64,000 nt of DNA, from assembly GCA_029449245.1 (NCBI GenBank), contig JANATF010000005.1, forward strand, positions 682,001 to 746,000, in the 5' to 3' direction. The position numbers and the translations under genes were made by a program. Below the pieces are notes generated by a model that was given only the letters and a program-made list of their open reading frames with translations, was not told where the DNA came from and ran no database searches. Source of the DNA: Mortierella alpina. Its lineage: Eukaryota; Mortierellomycota; Mortierellomycetes; Mortierellales; Mortierellaceae. This document shows positions 1 through 13,596 of this stretch, piece by piece (the first letter of the stretch is position 1; the number at the start of each line of letters is the position of its first letter).

Positions 1-3114
<3,114 letters not shown>

Positions 3115-3627
3115 AGTCTGTAACGGTGCTTGAACATAAAAACAATTTGGACACCGTGCACTTTAGCTTATGTTTCCCGTAGATTGTTGGCCAAGACTAA
3201 TATTATTATACTCTGTTACTCTCTTGCGCCCTTGTACCTGCCGAACTTGATACTCGAAGTGCAAAGTATACTCTCACCTGTTGGGACCGTAAACTATGGT
3301 ACTGTTATTTCTCTGCGCGACAAAGAGGAAAGCAGCTCGGGTTTGTACCACGACATAAAAAAACATCGCACAAAGAACATGCAGCATTACGTCTTCCACG
3401 CTTTGGTATCTTGCTACTACTACTCTCAACCAGAATCCAGGTGCACCACGGGAGCAAGTTAGCGCCAGGGCACGCGCGTATCTGCGCGATTCCCGCCTGG
3501 CTGGTGGTTTTAGCGAAAATTTTCTAGTCTCGCTCGCTTAACTGCGCAGCAGCCGACACTTCGACTTGACGCTGGTCCGCTTTCATTCAACCGCAACACA
3601 CTTTGCCTCCATTCTTCTCCTTGTAAA
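3115..3627. other. Intergenic, SMC5 to DUF924 gene
   Basis: Five hundred bases without a convincing gene. Reading frames here are open by chance and carry no family motif. The last 100 bases before the ATG at 3628 are the presumed promoter and leader of the DUF924 gene. Confidence 0.6.
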
Positions 3628-4586
3628 ATGAGCAACGTGGCAGCCCTCGCAGCACAGACCTCCAAGCGTCTGATGGACACTTGGTTTAAAGGTATTGAAA
3701 GATGGCGGCGTGAGCTTGGCATTGTTGCTGATGCATTTTAGACATGGCTCTAGCGAATGCTCTACTAATGGCCAATTTTGTCACAACCGCTCAGGTTTCG
3801 TTCCAGGCCAACCGCTCAACCCCGAGCACTTCGTCTTCTGGTACCGAAGCACTGCAGAGCTGGATGAGCAACTTCGGTAAAAAAAGAACACTCTCTTCTG
3901 CGCTCGGGTCACTTTCATATCTTGTCATACGCTGTCTACTGAGACACCCACGTTGTATATCCATGCCTTGGTCCCTCCCTTTTTTTAGCAAGCAGTTTGG
4001 AGACGACGCAGAGCGCGCATTGGTCGATCCTGTATTTCGCGAGGGTATGAAGAAGACGGGCGAGGGCACTTTGGCACTGACCATTCTACTGGATCAGATC
4101 CCTCGCAACATTTTCAGAGGCACGCCCCGTCCTTTCACCGAGTTTGATCCATTGGCAAGGGAGACGGTCAAAGAAGCACTTGCCAAGAAGTCCTGCCAGC
4201 ATTTGCACCCATTCTACAGGCATTTTCTTTACATGGTAAGACCTGCAAAGAGATGATCGTCTAACAACATATTCTCTTCTTCAGGACGTACTGCAATCTA
4301 TTTGACCAATACTCGTCATCTTTTTTTCCCCTTGATCTACGTGTAGCCGCTAGAGCACTCTGAGAATGTGGAGGACCAGGCTATCTGCGTTCAAGAGTTC
4401 AAGAGGGAGTATGAGGAGGTCGAGCCAGCCTTCAAGGGTATGCTCAAGAGCTGTTTGGATTTTGCCATTGCCCATCAGGCTGTAATCGACAAATTTGGTC
4501 GTTTTCCTCATCGCAATAGCGTCCTTGGTCGTACCACCACGGAGGCCGAGAAGCAGCATTTGGAGTCCGGTGGGGGGCAGTGGTGA
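3628..4586 (+). CDS. DUF924 family protein (TPR-like)
   Basis: This is a 210-residue DUF924 protein, a helical TPR-like family common in bacteria and fungi with no firmly assigned biochemical role. Inferred exons are 3628-3691, 3795-3876, 3989-4235 and 4347-4586, and all junctions keep frame. Family features are FVFWYR near residue 30, KQFGDDAERA, the central LTILLDQIPRNIFRGT block that is the family hallmark, FDPLAREV-like helix, HPFYRHFLYMPLEHSE, and the C-terminal DKFGRFPHRN followed by LGR. The start ATG is chosen because it splices in frame to the GFVPGQ exon and lies just after a leader with no upstream ATG. The length matches the family. Function is not assigned beyond membership. Confidence 0.88.
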
Positions 4587-5149
4587 CGACTTTAAATTTT
4601 GTAGAAAACCGGGCCTTCACCCTGTAACCTCTACCGTGAACACAAAGTGCTCGTTCTAATGACGCGTCGTGGCGGCGCCGTGGCACACCGCTGTGATGCT
4701 GCTGTGCGATTCTATATGAGAGAGAGAGAGAGAGCCACCGAGTGGCACAGTGTGCGTGTTACAATCTTAGAGAACTAAATAAAAGCTTCTGCTCGTCAGA
4801 AACGGTAGCAAGCGTCTCTTTCTACCTCTCCTCTCTTCACTGTAAACAACAGCATAGACACCCACAAATATCGATACATAGTTAGAAAATGGACATACAC
4901 GGCCTTTGGCCTTTGACAAAAGGCAAAGGCTATGAGCCAACTATCCTCCGCCTCTCACTCGCACTAGTCCCTCCCAGGTCAGTAAGTGTTGCAGACTTCT
5001 AGGGGTGGCTTGGTGTAGTCATTTAATCGAAATTCGAGCCTCTTTCAATTTTGTATACAAGATTTTTTTTTTCTTTTTTTTCCATTGTTCATGTGTTCCC
5101 TCATTCACGCTACTTCGCCTTCACTCCATCACAGCAGCACTTGGATATA
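4587..5149. other. Intergenic with (GA)n microsatellite
   Basis: No gene is seen. A short GA repeat lies at about 4718-4734. A pyrimidine-rich stretch and a T-rich tract at 5060-5082 precede the next start codon and fit a fungal promoter. Confidence 0.55.
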
Positions 5150-6211
5150 ATGGGTCACAAGCGGAAGAAATTCTCCGAGAGAGTAGCCAGCAGAGATGCA
5201 AAAGGGTTAGAATAGCGAATGAAAAAAGAAGCTTGATCTCACAGAGCCGACTTGTACCCCCACCGTAAGCACGTTCACCTAACTGCTCTGCTGTGTATAC
5301 CATGCAATAGGTTTGACGAGTCGCCCTTCAAAAACGCTGTTTCCGATACGCCCAAGGGGTTTTCGCGAATCATGTTCAAGAAAGAATCAATTGCGCAGCG
5401 GCTGAAGGAAAATAAGGCGGGACCCTCCTCAGAAGACTTTGGGTACTCCAAGGACAAGAACAAAAAGAACGGGAGACAAGGCAGCGCCGGCACTGCCAAC
5501 GAAGGTGCACAAAAAAAGTCGGCTGCACAGGAGCTGAGGATTATGCCTGGCGAGAAGATGGGCGAGTTCTCTCGTCGTGTGGATGACCACATGAGGGATA
5601 AGATGATGAAAACAACCAAAGACAACACCGCCGCGGGAAGCAAAAAGAAAAAGTACGGGCAGCGGTCGTCATTTTTTTTATATTTTTCATGGTCCTTGTG
5701 GTTGTACACAGATAGTGTGGTCACTAACATAATACGTGCTGTTTATAGGTACTTTGAAAAACTCAAGGCCAAGGAGCAGGAGAAGAAACTAAAGGCACAG
5801 GAGGAGAAGGCTTATCAAGAATACGAGACCATTCATGATAAGATCAGACTAAACGAGGTTGCTGAGGCACCGCCATCATTGACAGCGGTCCCCAAGAAGC
5901 GCAAGAATGACGAGTTTATGGTCAACAAGAAGTGGAAGAATACCCCTGGAGAAGAGGACTTTGATGACTTGGTAGCGGATGTCGACAAGGACAAGAAGAG
6001 AAAAGCAGGCGATGACGACCCTGCTGCAGCAAAGAAGAAATCCAGACTTAGAAATCTGACACCTGCTGGCAGACGTATCATGGAAGAGGAGCGGAAACAG
6101 GCCATTGAAAACTATAGACTTATGAAGGCCAGGAAGGCGCTCGAGAGGAATCCAGTGCAGGACGATGATGCCGATGCAGACGATGCGGAAGCAGCAGCAG
6201 CAGGATACTAA
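5150..6211 (+). CDS. CCDC137-like nucleolar basic coiled-coil protein
   Basis: Inferred exons are 5150-5205, 5311-5652 and 5749-6211. The middle intron (96 bp) is a multiple of three, so the frame stays open through it, but it has a clean GTACGG donor and TATAG acceptor. The product is about 286 residues, strongly basic and Lys-rich. It matches the layout of animal CCDC137: an MGHKRKKF start, a central MPGEKMGEFSRRVDDHMR segment, a KEQEKKLKAQEEKAYQEYE coiled coil, the segment IRLNEVAEAPPSLTAVPKKR, and the C-terminal RRIMEEERKQAIENYRLMK. Animal CCDC137 is a nuclear/nucleolar protein linked to chromosome periphery and retinoic acid receptor shuttling. The role in fungi is unknown. The gene is convergent with EF-P, 139 bp away. 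Confidence 0.82.
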
Positions 6212-6350
6212 ATCCTATTTTGCCGCCATAAAAGTGAATGAACTGGAACGACGTGCTTGTAGCATCCATGAATACTGACCCCTAGAGTGAATGCAAGCCT
6301 GAGGCGCTTGTCTCTATGGGATTTTAGTTAAACGTCCTTTATCAAGTAAT

Positions 6351-7467
6351 CTATGCTCGCTTAACATATTTTGCAGCCTCAGTGTCGACCACTACTCTGT
6401 CGCCAACATTGACAAAATCAGGCACCTGGACCTTGATCCCATTCTCAAGATCCGCATTCTTATAGATAGTGCCCTTGTTTGCTTGGGCGGCTGAGGCTTG
6501 GGTGCCCGTGACCATGTAGTTAGCTTGTGTAGGCAACTTGATCGAAATGGGTTTTCCAGGGACATCTGGGTCAGGTTGAAATAGAGAGAGTTGGACCGGC
6601 ATGTCTGGCAGTAGCATTTGAAGCTGTCGATCTGGAGGTGCAGGGCAACGCGAAGAAAGAGGCACAAATGACAGAATGAGAGGGTTAATGCAAATAACAC
6701 GGAAGTTCCCTGCAATGAAGCAAGCGATGGCTATCGTTTTACCTTCTAACACAGACTCTGGGACTTCGTACATGTCAAACGTCTCGGGGTCCATCATGTG
6801 CACATTGCCGTCTGACCGATAAAGATACTGGCACTTGTGCTCCTCGAGTTCTGTCACCTCAACCATGTCCCCAGATCGATACCTCTCTGTATGCTTGGTG
6901 CCTGTGAGTAGGTCCTGTACTTCGAGCTATTGTAAGCGAAGATTTATCGGTTATACTTTAGATAATCGAAAGCCCATTCAGAGTAATGTCCGCCTTGCTT
7001 CATGCAGTTCGCAGTCTACCTTGACAGTAGAAGTGCCACGTCCCATCTATAACAGTACCAGAGAACAGATGCGGTGAGAACCATGCCTTTATGACTTGCC
7101 ATCCCCAGTATACAAAGACTAGACACGGACTGGACTTTACAACGGAGGTCTCGCGTTTAAGTACTACGGAGAGCGTGCTGTTGATCTCAACTACAAATCC
7201 TTTGCGGACCTGAAGCACATTCGTTTTGAATCCGCGCCCCTGTTCTAGTATCCATGTCTTGCTTGCAAACACGGCAGGCTTCTATTAGGATGGGAGTGTT
7301 GATAAAGACGGAGCCATGAGTTCCAGGCTTTACTGCTATATTGATCTTTTGTGGGTTAGTCCAGTATGGAAAAATTAAGGCTGGACTGAGGGAGTTACTT
7401 GAGGAGCCAAGGGCGATCGACTGAGGCAGGCCCTAAATGCGCCTACAATAATTCTTGTGCTCTGCAT
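6351..7467 (-). CDS. efp: Mitochondrial elongation factor P
   Basis: Inferred exons from the start are 7399-7467, 7144-7281, 7020-7046, 6743-6926 and 6351-6631, giving 232 residues. Exon 1 encodes MQSTRIIVGAFRACLSR, an Arg-rich, acid-free presequence typical of mitochondrial import. The mature part begins with LQVRKGFVVEIN (EF-P N-domain). GRGTSTVK comes from a 27-bp microexon. LLTGTKHTERYRSGD, a YRSDGNVHMMDPETFDMYEV segment and the C-terminal OB domain with ANKGTIYKN and VGDRVVVDTEAAKYVKR follow. EF-P binds stalled ribosomes and promotes difficult peptide bonds such as polyproline. The start is chosen because no ATG occurs in frame within exon 2 and exon 1 splices in phase to it. Organellar location is inferred from the presequence. 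Confidence 0.9.
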
Positions 7468-7618
7468 GGAGGAGATGTCGGCGACGAGCAAAGTGTGAGA
7501 TCAGGATTAGGGTAAAAAAGAACGTCCGTAAATCACATGATGGCGATAGAACGCAGCTGAGACCGCCACATACAGACGTGATACATACCTATACGATAGC
7601 CGTCAAAGAACAGAGAAG

Positions 7619-8400
7619 TGGGTTTCGGCATTCCTGTCGAGTTCTTCTTGGCGAAGATCTCTCAGTTGCAGCTACTCGAGGGATGGCTCCTTGCTATGAA
7701 GGATGAAGCGGACGGAATCAACTGCGCAAATATCCGCTAATAAGCTACAATTCCACTATAGGTACGAGCTCAAGTACGTGCGATTCTTTATGCACGAATA
7801 GAAGGCAAGTCGTACACTCTAGTCGAGGCCTTCAGGGACGAATGGCGGGATCTGGCGCCGAGGTTGATTCAGTACATGGACAGGAGCTATTTCGATTCGA
7901 TTGCGGCGGATAGGAGACAGTGGATATTTTGCCCGCGTGAAGGTGTCTCCTTTGTTTGGATTAACACAAACAACTACGTCGCATCCTGGCACAATTTCTT
8001 TCAATAAAAACACTTTTTTTCAAGAGCAAGCAGACAGCGGCGCATTGATAGCGTTATTTAGATCCTCAGTGACACCGCGATTCCACACTACCAAGCAGAT
8101 GTGTATGCGGTACATAGTGCAAGTCGGCCAGATGGCTCCAGGGGCGAGGGAGACTTTGGCTGCCAATCTAGCAGCGTCGAACCACAGGGATCTCAACGTG
8201 CGGAGTATCCTGAGGCCGTCTTTTTGATTCCGACTGCGGACCAGCTGGCCGTGTTCAATGTTGAGTCGTTCAAAAGTCCTCCGAGTACGTACGAGATTAA
8301 CATCGCATGGGCTCCTTGAAGGGCTTGCACTTTCCCTGCCTTTGTCCAGATGAGCGGGAGCTGTAGGCATATCGCATTGGCAACCATCGATTTCCTCACT
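7619..8400 (+). pseudogene. MULE-type transposase relic with SWIM motif
   Basis: This is a decayed Mutator-like transposase read in pieces across frames. Near 7619 there is GFGIPVEFFLAKISQLQ followed by GWLLAMKDEADG, which resembles the MULE core segment where a GIPVA-type strand is followed by a WL helix. From about 7798 a longer open stretch holds SYTLVEAFRDEWRD and then WINTNNYVASWHN, close to the TNN-x-ESWHN motif that follows the DDE core. From about 8200 there is FNVESFKSPPSTYEINI and then MSGSCRHIALATI at about 8350, which fits the C-x-H end of a SWIM zinc finger. Stops and frame changes lie between the pieces. No terminal repeats were identified. Confidence 0.6.
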
Positions 8401-8782
8401 GAGTTTCGCCGTACTGACCATTGGAAGCTTCAAGGTGAATCTTTCCTCGGGGAACTCTCAGTTCAAGAAGCTCCCTCTATCCGGCTATGTTGGAGGCTCC
8501 TAAAGCGCCATCGACGGTGTTTCTCAGACGTTATTTTGGCGAAGTTAGAGATCGCTGCTTCATTCTGCGCATCAACGAACAAATACAGTACACACATTTC
8601 AATTACATTGATGCTTATCGAGACGTGTCCTTGTTTACACCCCACCCACATGCGCTCATCAGTTTTCACTCAAAAGTGTTCTTGCCTTCTGGAGACTTGT
8701 AGTGTAATCAAAAGAACCTCTCCATAGAGTTGGAAGCCATCCAGACTTGAGTGGATGGATTCCATATAGGTTCTTCGGGCGT

Positions 8783-8814
8783 CTTAAGGATACTGTTATC
8801 TGAGTGTCCTTAAG
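8783..8814. repeat. Imperfectly spaced palindrome upstream of A1
   Basis: Eight-base arms CTTAAGGA (8783-8790) and TCCTTAAG (8807-8814) are exact inverted copies around a 16-base spacer, about 170 bp before the A1 start codon. The right arm overlaps GTGTCCTTA, and its reverse complement TAAGGACAC also occurs 3' of A1 at about 13170. This pair might mark the ends of the A1 element, but the match is short. Confidence 0.35.
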
Positions 8815-8982
8815 TGACTGAAAAAGGCTTGGAACTTGATCTTGGCGCCCACTCGCCTATCTCTTTTTCTTGTACACACCTCGCTACGAGTTTAGACCCT
8901 TTCAACCCTTTTGCGCTTTCGCACTCAGATCACACTCCTCAAAACACGATCCCAGTTCACAAAGAAACAACCTAATCTTGTC

Positions 8983-11900
8983 ATGGGTGTTCACGAACTG
9001 TGGCCTCTGGTTCGAAAAAAAGGGTATGATCCTACCCCGGCCTCGTTGCCTCATCAACACCACCACGGCACGGTCAGACTCGACGTCTCGTCGTGTTTAT
9101 TCGCAGCCATCCAAAGAGCTTACTCGACGCACCCACCAGACATGGCTGCTGCCATTTTTGAGCGCGCTTTGACAAGTCTAGTCGGTCACTTGAAAATCTC
9201 GGTGGTTTGCTATCTGGATGGGCAACCTGCCTTGGAGAAGGCAGCTACGCACGAAGCCAGAGATCAAAAGAGGAGGTCGACTCTAGACTTTGTCGAAGAG
9301 GGTATGGTGACTCTTAGGAGCCGAGTTCAACATCGTCGACCCGCCACCAAACAACAGCACCTCGCCGTGAAAAAAAAGCTCGGAACATCATTTCGCTGGT
9401 CTTTCGAGCTCCGACAACAACTGAGAGAATACCTTCATCAGCAAGGTTGGGCGGTCGTCCTGAGTTCTTGCGAAGCGGATGTCGAGATCGCGCGCGATTA
9501 CCAGGAAGGAGACGTGGTCTTGACGAAGGACTGCGATTTTCTCGCCTACGCAAGGGTCAAGACAGTGTGGCGTTTGGTGACAAAGTCAAAGCTCCTCGTC
9601 TACAAGGTCCCCGACCTGCTGAAAGCCACTGGATTATCTAGGATACAGTTGACGGCGCTCTGCATTGTGTCTAAAAATGATTACGACTCGAATGTTTACC
9701 GACTGGGAACGGCCACGAACTACAAGCTGATAAAGGGAATTATTGCAGTTGGTAAGGGTATACGTTCATTATATATCCACAGAAAATGACTATCAGTTTG
9801 TCCAGCGATCATTGACAGGCTCTCTGCTTTTTCTACATAGATGTCCAAGAAACTGTTGGACAATATCGCTGTCACCAGGATGTTGTGCGGAGAAACAACA
9901 CCGATATCTCGTTCGAACTTTCTCAGCGAGTGTTTGTCACCATGGAGCAGACAGCAACACCAGGCAACCCTTCGTCCGCATTGAACACGCGCCACCAGAC
10001 CCTGCAGTCCGAGTATGAGCAGCTTTGCACGCAGCTCAAAGCAATGTCGGAGGAGGCTAGAGCCTTGTGCCAAGAGTCCAAGTAAGCCTAGCCTCATGTC
10101 CACCGTTGTTCGTGTTACTGCTGCGTGTTATTATATAGAGAAATGTTACCAAGTCGCTGCGATTACACAGCATTCACATGAAGCTGCTGCTTTTACCTTC
10201 AACCTGTAGAGCCATGGATGGCGGCACACCTAGCCGCCATAAGCCAACCCAAAAGTTCAACCAATTCAGGACCATTGACCTGCCTACGCCTTCAACGACA
10301 CAAGCAGACAGCGTGACGGACATCGAGATGGTACCGGTCGACGAGGGTGCACCCGACATGGCTGAGATTACTTTGAAGTCAGCACATCCAGCGTTGGCGC
10401 GTACAAGAGTCCCTCGCCATCGTCCACGATACTCACCCAAGGAACGAGTCCGCATAAAACAACATCCGTCACCACCTGCTATGAAACAGTTCAAGTGGAA
10501 GGAGCACAAGATAAAGCCAGAAGTCACTAGCTCGACTAGTTCTGACGCTCTTGAAAAGCCAGCGAAGAGGAAGAAGACCGCGCCAGACAAGACCCATGAT
10601 GAAATTCGAGCAAGCCTCAGCACCACCCGCAAGCCAAATCTCGTAAGAATGTTGTCTGTGGAACACCCTGTTGTCACCTTGCAAGTCGGCACATTGGCAG
10701 CAAACTCCCACGGCGCACGGTTGAGCGTCCAGAACGAACTGGGCGTTCAGATTGATGGCCTTGATGAGGCTGGATCAGAAATCGCAAAAGAGGTTGCCAG
10801 AATGTTGGGGAGAGCATCACGACAGGCATCCTCAGCCAAGAGATCCGCCCAGGCCTTGGTAGGTGGAGTTATCCAGAAGGCAATTATAGATGACGGGCTC
10901 GTGCAGCGAGCTGTTGCACAGGATAGGGAGGCCATGTCGGACGACGACAAGACGCTCCTCAATATTCTGGACCTTCTCTGTCCGCCAATCTCCAAGCCCA
11001 AAAGGAACGACAAAAGTGACGGTCAGGCGAGCCAGCACGAACTTCAAGATGATGACGAACCACAAGCGCCTGAAGAAGAGGACACTTCGGATCAGGGACG
11101 ATTTATCTCGATGTTGCTGCAGCTGCAGCACACAGGAATCTGTCACTGCACGTCGAAGCATGACAAGTCACTGGAAGCCCTTGTGGACCGGGCTTATACG
11201 CTTGGATTGTGTGATCCGTGGGTCAAGTCTTCCACTCCAGCCCGAACTGAATTTCCTGCTAGGCCCTTAGTGGCATCGTCCGCTGCAGAGATGTCCAGTG
11301 AGTTTCGGCGCCATTTCCGTAAGGGAACCCTGGAAATTCAAGACAAGGTATTGCTTCAAATCGACAATCAATATTGCCTTTATTTGAATACTTTGAAGGC
11401 TGACGCTATAACATCATTGGCAACAATAGCTACAGAAAATGATTGACAAGGGTATGCTGCCTCCTACCACCGACATCAGGATCCGCTACGAACTCCCAGC
11501 AATCATTAATTTTGTGCGCCTGAATGCTATGCTCGACAACCGATATACGACGGCGCCCTTGTCCCCGATTCTTCAGCCATATGTCCTATTCTCAGAAGCC
11601 AATCTCTTGGTGTTGTTTTGGTCAAGCGAGATCTTGAAGGAGGAGATAAGAAAGATTCTGAACATGACAGACCGCAACAAAACTCAGGCAGAGGCATCGA
11701 GGTTGCTCGCATTACAGGGGCCAGGATACTTGTTGACTCGACTTGTGTCGAGCGTTGGCCGAGGTGCGCGGCGCGGGGCCACAGGCTACATGAGGCAAAC
11801 CACCACGATGACATTGGATCAGATCCGCGAAGACTATGCCACAACTCGCGCAGTCGGGTTCAGGCCAAACGAGTACAATTCCAATGGATATACTCTCTAC

Positions 11901-13089
11901 GGCTCAATCAGAACCAATGGTCTGTGCCTTCAACTGTTGGCGTTCAAAATGAAGGAGTTGCTAGCAGTGAAGTATAGAAGGCTCCCCGAGAGTGTCCTCC
12001 CCGAGCGCCTTACGTCGACCAGCCATGGAACGGCGGATTATCTTACGGAGATCAGGAACGTCGTCCGGTCGCAAGAGGACGTCTCTCGTCTATGGGGTTG
12101 TGACCCATCTAATATTTCGATACTCGCCCTGGATCTCGGTCAAAATTGTGTTGTCGGTGCCTACGCCTTGAGGCCCAGGGATCCATCCATTCCTCAAGAA
12201 GCACCGCCTATCCACTGTAACCTCGCTGTAAAGTCAAAGGCCGTGTACCAACCATCCTTCCGATACCGAGCATGGCTGTCTGAGAGGAAGGAAACGGTCC
12301 CCCTGGGATGCAGCGAATCAATTGCAGCCATGGAGAGCCGGATATCTCCTCGCCGAGGGCTACAGTCAGACTTTGTTGATCACGCAAAGTACATAATCAA
12401 GGACAAGGATGATTCTCGAAAGGTCGCTGAACACCTGGACCAATTTTACAACGGGGATATGAGCATCGTACGACACCAATGGGACCAGCGAAGAGCCCAC
12501 CTGGGCGAGTTCCAGACGATCACGGACCGCCTGCTCGGAATGATTGGGGGAAGCATCGGCCGACACAGGGACCCCAAGGACAAAGTTGTGATCGCTATAG
12601 GGCTTGGAGAATTCAAGTCGAAGTCTGGGCTTGGCTCGTTGCATGAGGCATTTGCCTCGTACTTCATCCAGAAGGTTAGCCATTTGTTGCAAACGAGCAC
12701 ACATTGCTGGTTCTCAGAGCCTTCTGTAACACATTTTTTTTTGACAACTTCAGTGTCGTTCCCTCGGCTACGTTGTCCTGGGCGTTAACGAGTTTTATAC
12801 TTCGAAGCGCTGCCCACAGTGCAAGAATTTCGTGGCCCAAGTGACACTCCGTCGCCTCTACTGCAGAGAGTGCGGGACGTACCACCATCGGGACATCATG
12901 GCTGGCAACAACATGGCAATCATCGTTCAAAGCCATCTTGTGCACCTTCGGCGCCCCGATTATTTACAACCGAAAGACAAGAATGGCTCTTTGATTTGGA
13001 CCCAAAGCGACCCCGGCACCAACAGTGGCACCAACAGTGGCACCAGCTCCTGCATCAGCCCCAGCAGCCAGAAGCGCAAGCCGGTCTAG
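8983..13089 (+). CDS. A1: XPG/FEN1-like nuclease fused to Fanzor (TnpB-like) nuclease
   Basis: Five inferred exons (8983-9751, 9841-10081, 10210-11347, 11430-12674, 12754-13089) join in frame to 1242 residues. The N-terminal third is a FEN1/XPG nuclease: MG start, D34, D79, E164, D166, D183, D185 and D233 occupy the metal-ligand positions. A linker (about 330-716) is basic and disordered. The C-terminal half is Fanzor: GSIRTNG motif, RuvC-I LALDLGQN with D951, RuvC-II IAIGLGEFKSKSG, zinc finger YTSKRCPQC...CREC with Cys1151/1154/1168/1171, then HRD with D1178. This matches the published Fanzor signature of two Ser/Thr, four Cys and RD. Expected activities are RNA-guided DNA cleavage plus flap/structure cleavage. 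No frame damage is seen. The XPG half could alternatively be a separate transcript, but splice phases support fusion. Confidence 0.85.
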
Positions 13090-13240
13090 CTACAAAGTTT
13101 GCGTGTTCGCCAGCACGCTAAAAATTGTCGGTTCTCGTCCTTGTGGACTGCCTCGTACGAGGGGAACATAAGGACACCCGATAGGAGTCGCTAACCAACA
13201 ATCCGCCCTCCTTTATAAAAAATCTGATTTCGATGTCGAT
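13090..13240 (+). ncRNA. Candidate guide-RNA scaffold 3' of A1
   Basis: Fanzor and TnpB guide RNAs are usually encoded at the 3' end of the nuclease gene, reaching the element end. Here a perfect 12-bp palindrome CCTCGTACGAGG sits at 13151-13162, after CCTTGTGGACTG. At the same relative place the relics A2 and A3 carry hairpins of different sequence (19023-19036 and 38912-38927). Position and recurrence suggest a conserved structure. The sequence alone does not show transcription. Confidence 0.4.
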
Positions 13241-13337
13241 GAGAGAAAAGCGATGACAGTTTTTTTCTGCCTTCTAATTCGTCGAACCACGCTTGTGGCA
13301 CTGTAATCGAAAGTGAAAAGGTCTAGGTCTCTTAATA

Positions 13338-13360
13338 CAGTCGACTCTCTATAAAGGAAA
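13338..13360 (+). repeat. B1 terminal inverted repeat, gene 3' side
   Basis: The repeat starts CAGTCGACTCTCT directly after TA. Its partner is at 18467-18489. The same word also ends the B2 element at 33263-33284 and starts it at 26456. Confidence 0.88.
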
Positions 13361-13596
13361 TGGATAAAGTTAACGTTTGACACACGTCTCAGAGACATTG
13401 CACAACACATAGCGAGACTTGCCTTATCTACTTTTGAAGGTAGACGAAGGAGGACCTGAAGGTAGACGAAGGAGGACCGTCTGCAACAAGGCAAAGTGTC
13501 AGAACCATAGCCTACACAGCTGATTTCAAGCAAACAGAGCATGCAGCTTCAATGTCACTTACAAATTTGTTATGGGGTTTCGACCCCATTGAATGT
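13361..13596 (-). ncRNA. Candidate guide-RNA scaffold 3' of B1
   Basis: This is the non-coding block between the B1 stop codon and the terminal repeat, read on the minus strand. It is strongly conserved with 33042-33284 downstream of B2: both contain CAAATTTGTAAGTGACATTG, then TTCTGACACTTTGCCTTG, then GACGGTCCTCCTTCGTCTAC in the same order. Just after the stop there is a hairpin TGGGGT-CGAA-ACCCCA (13573-13588). In B2 it is TGAGCT-AGAA-AGCTCA, so two base pairs change in a compensated way. In B1 a 20-bp segment with GGTCCTCCTTCGTCTAC is duplicated in tandem (13432-13478). Position and covariation fit a Fanzor omega RNA. Confidence 0.62.

Noticed and set aside
8720-13240. Terminal inverted repeats for A1 (GTGTCCTTA at about 8805 and TAAGGACAC at about 13170)
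   Set aside because: Only about nine bases match plus a weak TATC; not enough to define an element, so only the palindrome is listed.
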